Shown here: positions 56,406 to 64,000 of the stretch, piece by piece
Layout: every line of letters begins with the position of its first letter
How positions within the stretch are numbered: position 1 is the stretch's first letter
Source of the DNA: Hemerocallis citrina
Taxonomy: Eukaryota; Streptophyta; Magnoliopsida; Asparagales; Asphodelaceae
Direction: 5' to 3'
Length of the DNA: 64,000 nt
NCBI GenBank assembly: GCA_017893485.1
Contig: CM030366.1
Span: forward strand, 201,991,173 to 202,055,172
Translations under genes and position numbers: made by a program
The notes under the pieces: generated by a model
What the model saw: the letters and a program-made list of their open reading frames with translations, nothing else
What the model was told of the DNA's origin: nothing
Databases searched by the model: none

Positions 56406-58850
56406 CTAACCACTAGACATAACCCTTTCCGTTTTCCAACCCTTAATCTTATTTAGGAGCAAGGCGTTTCGGTCTTTGTCACATACCTCCAAACCACATG
56501 TCTTAGCAAGTAAAAAAACTTCAGAATCAGACATGAAATTTAAAATAGATGCCAAAAAACTCCGCGTACCTCCATCATCGAACTTTGCCGCTTTTGCTGC
56601 TGCCGCTATCTCTAGATAGTCATCCAAGGACTCCACGTGAGCTATCTTCGGCGATCGCTGCACTCTAATCCCCATTGTCCTGCGAGATGTGATAGTACTG
56701 TCTCCCGGTGCTGAATCTGGAATCGTGGCCACGACCATCTCAGGGGAGATCTCCCTCTGTGTGTCAGCAATAAACTCTAGATCCTCTGAGTCGTCGTCTG
56801 TGAACGAGAATTCTTCGTCCAGATTTAATCGGTCTTCCAGTTCCTCATCGCTCTCTGCAATCTGAAATTCTTGTGGTTTAATAGGTTCTTTCCTTGTGGA
56901 CTCCTCTGTGAGCCCACATACTGTTTCAGTCTCTTGTTGACTAGCGGAGTTTCCTGTGATGGACCCCTCGATGGGCCCACAGTCCAATTGAGAGCTTGAA
57001 AATGTAGATTTACTAGTCTTAGGGGCTAGAATAAGCGTGTTGGGCCCCTCTATAGGCCCATTCACACTTATAAAAGCCTCGTGCCCAAGCCCATTCGACA
57101 GCCTCACAACTGCGTTATCCCTCGATTGTGCTCCGCGGAACATCATATCGCACGTCTCGAGTGGCGTGCGAGCGTCTCTGTTAACGAGGTCGGTAAGAAT
57201 ACCACCCATGCCACCTGGCATTATCTCATTGGTTGCCACAATGGCAGGCGTGGGAATCGAAGTGTTTTTGGGCGCTACTTTCACTGAGCTCTTCTTCTTA
57301 GTTGGTGAAGCCGAAGCTTTTCCCTCTTCAACTCTGGCTTCTTTGTCTTCTTCTCCACTTTTGGTCACCCTCTCATTTAGAGCGGTAGAGAGTTCTACCT
57401 GCTCGCTCTCCCTTGCGCTGCCATTTCTGCGATCGAGCATCTCAGCGCTCGTTGTTATCCCCAAAGAGGGCTCTGATACTTGTCGCCTCTGATCCAAAGA
57501 AGCCATCTTTTTCATCTCTGGTGCTTTCCACACTTTCTCTACCCACTCCTTGGTTGATTGCGCTTTCTTGCTCCCCATGCTGGCGCTGTCTACCAACTTC
57601 TCTTGTCCCGAAACGTGCTCATTGCTCAGGAGTTGTAGGCTGCCATTTTTGGGGTCTGCCATCCCTGCTCTCCCTCTGTACGCAGCCCCATGTTCCACCT
57701 CATCTGCATGAGTCAAAATAGTCGTTGGTTGCCTTTGTTTGCCATTTTGGGGGATCTGCATCTTTCCCTTTTTCTGAGAAGCATCTGATTCGGTGAAGTT
57801 TACCAAATCTGGAAGTGGGACTTCCTTGCCTTTGGATCCCTTGGGTTGGCTTCGCGCTTGACCACCGGCATCCAGCCCAGATCCCTGCCGTTCTGATCCC
57901 TCCACGTTAGCCTGACGGGGAGCTTCCATTTCTCTGGCGGCTTGAATCACCTCACGGTGGGCTCGTTCAACTTCATGTGTCCCGTCTATGGTGAGCTCCC
58001 CGTAGGTGAGGCCACTTGCTTGTAGCTCCGGCCATCTCTGAGAGAGGATGTGGCGAGGGGGAAGTGATGGAGGCGGGGGCTGTCTTCCTATCTACACGTC
58101 TGTCGAGGACGAAGCGTAGTAGGTAGGACTCCTCATATGAGTACACTTTGGCGAATCTTGGCATTGCGGTGATGTCTGTGCTTCTGATCAAGACCCTGGC
58201 CGAGACTATCTCCGACCGACGCACTATTTTCTCGTCCACTTCTTCCACAGTGCCGAAGTCCGAAACGATTTCCTGTAAGGCCTCTTTTTTCCAAAAATGC
58301 AATGGAATGTTGTGGATCCAAACCCAAAAACTATCTCCCTGTGGTCGCTCAGCCCCAAAGCTCGGTGACCAAGCTTTAAAATCCAACGATAAATGTCCAA
58401 AATCCACTGTTGGCATTCCGGTTACCTCTATAAGCTTTTGCGGCGTTGGGAATGAAATTAAGAATTGGAAGGGGGACGTTCTCTTGGCTACCCAGTCCCG
58501 ATGTGCTTTCAATGGCCAGTAGGCGTTCAGTGCTTGGAGGACGTGAGCCTCCGAAGGTCGCCCCTTCCTCACATGTGCCACAACGCACCACTGAGTAAGC
58601 CACTTCTCTTCATTTTTTATCGTCGCGAGGCTGTGAGCTAATTTTATTGTTGCTGGGTTGTCCGGAGATTTGCCCCTATGAACTCGCCGTGTTTCGTCTT
58701 CACTGGAGTTAACAACATTGGTGCAATTGTACGGATATGTGGCCCCACATCATACACCTGAGACACCTCACCTCTTTGGTACATTCCGTCCGATAGTGTC
58801 CCAACTCCCCACAGTTGAAGCACTGCACCAGTTTGCGCTTACCTCTCCTC
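56406..58850 (-). pseudogene. LINE ORF1: zinc knuckles, DUF4283-like region, long linker
   Basis: RNA-binding partner of ORF2. On the minus strand: zinc knuckle CFNCGELGHYRTEC (near 58825) and a second half, CLRCMMWGHISVQLHQC; then a DUF4283-like domain 58603-57973 (YWPLKAHRDWVAKRTSPFQF, FWVWIHNIPLHFWKKEAL, VRRSEIVSARVLI). A stop near 57970 is followed by a 514-codon open piece to 56406 that is charged and low in complexity (Ser, Glu, Lys). ORF1 assignment rests on the knuckles and DUF4283; the long piece has no recognisable domain. Confidence 0.75.
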
Positions 58851-58948
58851 TGGTTTTTCCTGTGTTCTTGGACTGTTGGGTTTGGGGAGGATGGTTTTCT
58901 TTTCCCTTTGTGCGTGACCTCCCTGCCATTTCGCTGACCTTTCTACAA

Positions 58949-59764
58949 TCAGAGGTGGTCCCTCGCCCTCGTTGTGGTCCTCGTTTGGACCCTTTCTTTG
59001 GGCCCATACGACAGAGGACCTATGAGGTTCGAGCGCCACCTCTCTTTGCGGAGGTTGGATGGAGTTGTGGGGAGGGGGGAGGCGGTATATTGGGGCTGGT
59101 GCTTGTTGTTGTGTTCCATTGGGTTTGTGTTGTTGTGTTCCGTTGGTATTGTGGTTGCGTTTGGAAGTGGGTTGTGGTGTATAGCCAGAGAAGGTCTGAG
59201 GGGTGGGGAAGGCCGCGCAGTCTCTCTGTGAATATGGTGAGAAACTTGCTTCTTTGCCTCTCTGTGAAGGTGATTGAAGTTAGAAGCGAGCTTTTCTTGT
59301 AAGTATGCCTCCTCAGCACCTTCTTTCTCGCTGTATAGAACATCTTTGTGGTTCCCATTGTGGTAGGATGAGTGGCGACTACCTCTGTACTGTCCCTCAG
59401 GCCTTCGATTTCGAGAGAAACGTTGGATCAAGGGGGGGTTACTTTTATGCCCACCGTGGCCTGTAGAAGGACCCCTTCTATGGGCCCTTTCTCTCGAAAA
59501 TAACTCCCGATGGCGATGATGAACGTCGCCCCTCCCTGAGTGCCTGCAGTGGTGCACTTCGTTGTGCCCACGGCGGAGAGTGCGATCGTCTGAGCCTAGG
59601 AGACTCCTCTTCACGAGGGGGTAGGTAGCCAGGGGCAGGGCGTGCGGTGGTGCCAACCGTCTTAGCAGCCAAGTGGACATCAAGTGGGATTGTGGAGTGG
59701 GAATCTGCGGTGGGTGGCGGAGGTGAAGGGGGGGGTCGGACCCTCTCGGTGGGTCCACACCCAC
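58949..59764 (-). pseudogene. LINE ORF1 N-terminal part, His/Arg/Pro-rich
   Basis: 271 open codons starting MGVDPPRGSDPPLHLRHPPQ, with many His, Arg and Pro and no domain. It precedes the zinc knuckles in another frame, so at least one shift separates them. It may be leader rather than protein. Confidence 0.4.
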
Positions 59765-59911
59765 TTAGTTCCAGTTTCGATAACATATCCGCTCCAACTA
59801 GTCGACGGTGGTGTAGGACTCGGTTGTGATCACAACTAGCTGACGGAGGTGAGGGTGCCAACTGTGTTCACAAACAGTATTCTGGTGATAAACCGAAGGA
59901 GAGGAAGAGGA

Positions 59912-59912
<1 letters not shown>

Positions 59913-59944
<32 letters not shown>
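59913..59944 (+). repeat. Poly-G tract at the LINE 5' end
   Basis: 32 G in a row (C on the element strand), then more GGGGGA. Confidence 0.95.
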
Positions 59945-59945
<1 letters not shown>

Positions 59946-60059
59946 GGGGGAAGAGTAGAAGACGAATTATGATCGGTTTGGTTGGGCAGAGGAGGAATGG
60001 TCGGCTGTTGAAGGAGGGGGGGAGGGGGAGGGGTAGGGAGTAGCTACCAGGTTTGTGTT

Positions 60060-61966
60060 ACTTAGCCTATAGTTGGTTTTGCTTTGAACGAAAGAAAAAA
60101 TGATTTTGATGTGCTATTAGTTAAAATGTTTTTAGAAAGAAATATGTGCAATGCATCTTCAAAAGTTTCCTAGTAAAAACCTTTTTAAAAAGCTAGAAGT
60201 ATCACTTTAGGTGCTCTAAGAAGGTGTTAAAAATAGAAGGTTTAGAAAAGTAGTTTTGACTGAATAAACTTTTATGTTTCAAAAGTTCTTATTTTGATTC
60301 TAAAAGTGCTTTTAGAGTCAAAAGCACTCTTAAAAGCAATGCCAAACTGATCCTTACACACTCCTAGACTCAAGCGGCGGAGTCCATGCAAAACAGTTTT
60401 GCATTAGTTACTTGTGGAACCACTTTCTTAAGTCTAGGACTAGGAGTGCGTAAGTAGTTACAAAAGTAGTACAATTAGCTGTCTTTCTAGATTTAAGTAG
60501 ATGGGCTCCAGGTTTGCCCTTTATTGATATGTGCATTGAGAGATGCCATTATGGCTGTTTGTTGTTTTCATGCGTAATTAACCGTTGGCATACTTGGATG
60601 ATTAATATAAGCGAGCATGAATACTGCTTTTTAGTATATGTGTAGCATCGTATACACAAATATGGTATGATACCTACTATTTTAGTGTAGTTGTTGATAC
60701 GAAGCTTTTAAAACTCGGATTCGAAGCATGATGTTATTCCAAAAATTTGGATTGAGATTGGTATTGGCAAGATCAGTAGTATCGACTGATGTATCAAGTA
60801 TTTTGGATAGGGATTTTTTTAAAATTAAAATTTTCTAATATGTTTCTATAATTAAATTATTTTTAAAATAATAATTAATTTCAAAAATTAAATTGATGAA
60901 TTAATTTTTTATTTATACAAATCTAATGTTTCCAATTAGAGACTTGCACATTTTAATTAGTTTAGAGAATTATTAATGCAGAATTTAACTAGAACAATAT
61001 AAATAAGTAGAGCAAATAACACAAATTTTATTTACAGAGAATGAAAAACAAAACATAAGCTAGACATGAAAAGATATTCATTGCACAATCATATTTTCGT
61101 TGATTTGATAAAAGTATCCACATGCGTAGAAAAATATTGGAATTCTTTAAGCTGGGGATCAGTGGTTTCAGGTTGGGATCGACCCGATCCATCCGATCCA
61201 ATTGCTAACTCGGCTGATCCCGAGTTATCTCGCAGATCTCGAGATTTAGAGGTTGTACTGGAGGTGCCCCTTAAAAAACAATCTGGAGCGGATCGAGATA
61301 GGCCGATCATTAAAATCATGATTGATACACAAATCATTTGCACGTTCATGTTTGTGCTTCTTAGATATAAGTCTCCAAGTACTTGACGGTAATGTTTATG
61401 CATTAGGTTAGCCAATAAGTGCAGATAGGCCCACAATGACCTAAAAGTTTAGGCCTGAATTTTTCAGTGGGGCTTCCATGCTTGCAAGTTACTGGTTATG
61501 AACCTTAAGTGGGAGTCTGTTGGTTCCGTATTCTTAAAGGATCATGGATTGTTGTATGAATAAGGGCAACAGCTGCCGCATTTGACTATACAAAGAACAT
61601 GACATAATTCATATAATTGCGTAATAGCCTAATAGTTATCACAATTGCCGCATTTAATTATAAAGAAATGACAGGATTGAAATCATGGTGAAATAGGTGT
61701 CACTCTCATAGTCAAGAACACTGAATAGGTGTCACAAAAATTTAATGTTAGTCTTGCCTTTTATTTCCCAAATAAAAAATAAAAAAAATTAATGTTAGTT
61801 CCATCTTCCTAGTTTGATGTACTTGTCACCCCTCATCATGTAAATAAATTTGCAAGAAATGGGTGTAGAAACAATTATCCCTATATATATAGGGACACAA
61901 TTGAGTCCTGCTCTCTTCTCTATACTCCAGAGAGGAATAAAGTAAAGAGCGGTTAAGAAGTTGATT
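60060..61966. other. Upstream region of the second methyltransferase gene
   Basis: No supported ORF. Contains AGTGCTTTT-AGAGTC-AAAAGCACT (60305-60328) and a larger inverted repeat TTACACACTCCTAGACT.../...GTCTAGGACTAGGAGTGCG (about 60354-60454), probably MITE remnants. The rest is AT-rich. Confidence 0.5.
61883..61890 (+). promoter_or_regulatory. Probable TATA box
   Basis: ATATATAT within CTATATATATAGGGAC, about 80 bases before ATG 61967, leaving a CT-rich leader (CTGCTCTCTTCTCTATACTCC) as is usual for plant promoters. Confidence 0.5.
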
Positions 61967-62210
61967 ATGGAGGTGCCTACAATCGAGAGGGAAGTGTTGG
62001 CTAACTTGACGAAGGAAGAAGTAGAGGAAAATAAGTTGAAGAAAGGGATAGCAGAGTTGTATGATGAGTCGTCGGGGATGTGGGAAAAGCTGTGGGGGGA
62101 CCACTTGCATCATGGCTTTTATGATCCTGGCGAGTCTGTATCTGTCGTTGATCACCGACTGGCTCAGGTCCGCCTGATAGAGCAAGTACTTGCTTTTGCT
62201 TCAATTTCAG
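61967..62210 (+). CDS. Gamma-tocopherol methyltransferase-like enzyme, exon 1
   Basis: 81 codons plus one base from ATG 61967 (MEVPTIEREVLANLTKEEVE). The family signature follows: KGIAELYDESSGMWEKLWGD, HLHHGFYDP, VVDHRLAQVRLIEQVLAF. It ends TTTCAG|GTTCTC at 62210/62211. No transit peptide, so the product is probably cytosolic. That, and divergence from the plastid-type exon at 38477 (about 35 of 56 aligned residues shared by my count), fits the tocopherol-methyltransferase-like group that includes alkaloid N-methyltransferases such as picrinine N-methyltransferase. Substrate cannot be told from this part. The frame given from 61961 is only an upstream extension without ATG. Confidence 0.85.
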
Positions 62211-63002
62211 GTTCTCCCTCTCCCTCTCCCTCTCCCTGATTATAGAGTATAGATCACTGATACTGGGGTTCTCCCAACCACCCTCCGAACTACCATCTGG
62301 ATCTAGCCCTCTGCATCTTTTAAACTATTGACCACATATAAATGAACACATTTTTTTTGTTAATTCATCTACTTCTCTTCAAACTCCCCTTAGAGTTGAA
62401 TTTGATTAATACTCTCTTGGCAATGTACTTTTGGTATGATTTTCTATCTTGTCTCTATCTCTACAAACACATACATATGTATATATATTGCTAAATAAGT
62501 GCTCAAACTCATCTCTGCCTTCTCCATACCGCGTAGCGGTCAGGTAGTATCGTGATCCTGCACTCGTACCACTAACCAAAGTACTGTGAACCTGGTAAAC
62601 ACTAGTATAAACTCTTCCACTGTTCAGCACAACATGCATGTACAATATGTATAACTTTGTTCTAACAATTATATTTTTAAATGTCTCAACCTTTAAAAAG
62701 ACAATTCAATGTCCCATACTTGAATGGAAAGTATCATTTTGCAGTGTTCTTAATATAATTTGTGCTAGCATATCAACTAAATTGCAAGTGTCAGTGGTAA
62801 GCCTCTCTTTGGTTGAGCAGAAGGTTGGGAGTTAGAATTCCGCTTGCACCAAAAAATTCCCAATCAATTAATATACGGGGTAAAATGTTGGTGTATGGGG
62901 TTGTTAATATAATTTGTAGCAGCCATCTTTCTGTTTTGGATATGTGGAATATAAATACAACATGGAGCCAATATTTCTTTTTGTGTGATTTTCTTTGTGC
63001 AG
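62211..63002 (+). other. Intron 1 of the methyltransferase gene
   Basis: GT at 62211, AG at 63001-63002, phase 1. Holds a (TCTCCC)n stretch at its start and nothing else I recognise. Confidence 0.8.
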
Positions 63003-63172
63003 ATGATCCCTTGAAGAAACCAAAGAAAATAGTGGATGTTGGGTGTGGGATAGGGGGAAGCTCAAGATATCTGGCGAAGAAGTACGGTGCCAATTCCTGC
63101 GGCATCACATTGAGCCCTGTCCAAGCTCAAAGAGCACAAGCTCTAGCTGTTGCCGAGGGGCTGGGAGATAAA
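63003..63172 (+). CDS. Methyltransferase exon 2 (SAM motif I)
   Basis: 170 bases joining codon G|AT. Reads DDPLKKPKKIVDVGCGIGGS, then SRYLAKKYGANSCGITLSP and VQAQRAQALAVAEGLGDK. VDVGCGIGG is the glycine-rich S-adenosylmethionine-binding motif of class I methyltransferases and matches the tocopherol methyltransferase family closely. Ends GATAAA|GTATAG. Confidence 0.9.
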
Positions 63173-63625
63173 GTATAGTATAGTTCCCTTTCTTTATAGT
63201 GGTTTAAGATTTTAATATAATCTAAATTTTGGAAAACTACCACGAATATGAGGCTGATATACGGAAAATCTATTAACTTCCTATATTGTTCTTACTCACC
63301 AGTCTCTTGTAACATCCTATATCTCAAGAAACTAGAATGTGGTTTTAAAGGTTACCATTTGTTACTGATTAGTGGAGATGAATATTGAATGAAAAGTCTC
63401 GTGCAAGGCACTTACATTCTGTCACGGACTACAGTTTTCTGAAAAGTCAAGTGATATATCACAGGCATCAGACATAGGTTTTTTTTGTTTTTATTTTTCA
63501 TCTTTTTTTTTTTTTTGAAAATGTGTCAATGTTCATGGTAGTTTACTATAGTTTAGCCTTTATACTAGCGACAATTAGCTTATAATTTTCCAATTTATGA
63601 TTTACTTTATGAGGGATATTATCAG
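63173..63625 (+). other. Intron 2 of the methyltransferase gene
   Basis: GT 63173, AG 63624-63625, phase 0. AT-rich, T16 run near 63505. Confidence 0.85.
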
Positions 63626-63730
63626 GTTTCCTTCCAAGTTGCTGATGCATTGGAGCAACCCTTTCCTGATGGGCAGTTTGATTTGGTTTGGTCCATGGAA
63701 AGTGGTGAACACATGCCCAACAAGACAAAG
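63626..63730 (+). CDS. Methyltransferase exon 3
   Basis: 35 codons reading VSFQVADALEQPFPDGQFDL then VWSMESGEHMPNKTK, the second conserved block (VADA, WSMESGEHM) of the family. Followed by GT at 63731. The rest of the gene (SAM motifs further on and the substrate-binding C-terminus) lies beyond the window, so completeness cannot be judged. Confidence 0.9.
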
Positions 63731-64000
63731 GTAATTTGAATTGTGCGCTATGGTGGAGACTGCAAATTTTAATTTGCATATTTCATATTTAAGCTCATGA
63801 ATTATATATTTATCCAGTTTGTGTGTAGTTTGGTTTGTTTAGCTGATAAACTAAGAACACACTGATGATATGTATTGGGCAATTTCCAAATTTCATGCTC
63901 GTGGAACTGCTCTAGGGTTTGATTCCACCCACATTGAATTATAGCTTAGGCTTTCTAACATATCAGTATGACTAGAGCAGTTCATTTCTCCTGGTCTGAT

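Larger units (their letters stand above)
52415..60043 (-). mobile_element. Near full-length plant L1-type LINE (7.6 kb)
   Basis: 16-bp duplication CTACCAGGTTTGTGTT at 52399-52414 and 60044-60059. The A tail (T run 52412-52422) adjoins the left copy. Minus strand holds 5' G/C-rich leader, ORF1 (zinc knuckles, DUF4283-like), endonuclease, RT and zf-RVT. Interrupted by a few stops, so probably inactive but relatively young. Confidence 0.93.

Noticed and set aside
59849..60043. 64-codon glycine-rich ORF
   Set aside because: Translation of a 32-base poly-G tract at the LINE 5' end.

Overview
This is a stretch of a eudicot-like nuclear genome. It is AT-rich, its coding exons have GT..AG introns, and almost everything else is nested transposable elements of plant families: Ty1-copia and Ty3-gypsy LTR elements, plant L1 LINEs, a Mutator-like element, hAT and Harbinger-like MITEs, and short Helitrons. 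There is no sign of prokaryotic or organellar DNA. I recognise three host loci. (1) Gene A is the last two exons of an unidentified gene (72-149 and 9187-9508, + strand). (2) An orphan first exon of a gamma-tocopherol methyltransferase (VTE4)-like gene carries a plastid-type transit peptide (38477-38837, +). (3) The first three exons of a second, transit-peptide-less member of the same methyltransferase family start at 61967, and the gene runs out of the window.

Layout. 1-9.5 kb: gene A. Its intron holds a decayed Copia element (783-9002), itself split by a 5'-truncated L1 LINE (1567-5304, 16-bp target duplication). Its last exon is split by a 197-bp hAT MITE (8-bp duplication) that adds an early stop. 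9.5-31.2 kb: a 21.7-kb Mutator-like element with about 650-bp terminal inverted repeats and a perfect 9-bp target duplication, lying 19 bp past gene A's original stop. Inside it is a tandem array of about 510-bp units, visible only after subtracting later insertions: a 3.6-kb gypsy-type solo LTR, an old Copia (15952-22594) and a young Copia with an intact 1344-residue gag-pol (23400-30206). 31.2-38.4 kb: a degenerate minisatellite hosting MITEs and Helitrons, two TAA-flanked elements carrying arrays of short palindromes, and a LINE remnant.

38.4-60 kb: the orphan VTE4-like exon, then about 23 kb of transposons: RTE and gypsy remnants, a gag-only Copia (41860-44844) inside a hAT-like element, a chromovirus (46248-51949, minus), and a near full-length L1 LINE (52415-60043, minus). 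60-64 kb: the second methyltransferase gene, with a TATA box and exons encoding the SAM-binding motif.

The two methyltransferase first exons end in the same intron phase (one base into a Gly/Asp codon), and no second exon exists for the upstream one before 63003. The upstream exon is therefore either a relic of a tandem duplicate or an alternative, plastid-targeting first exon spliced over 24 kb of transposons. Nothing else in the window works as a pathway: the remaining coding sequence belongs to selfish elements.
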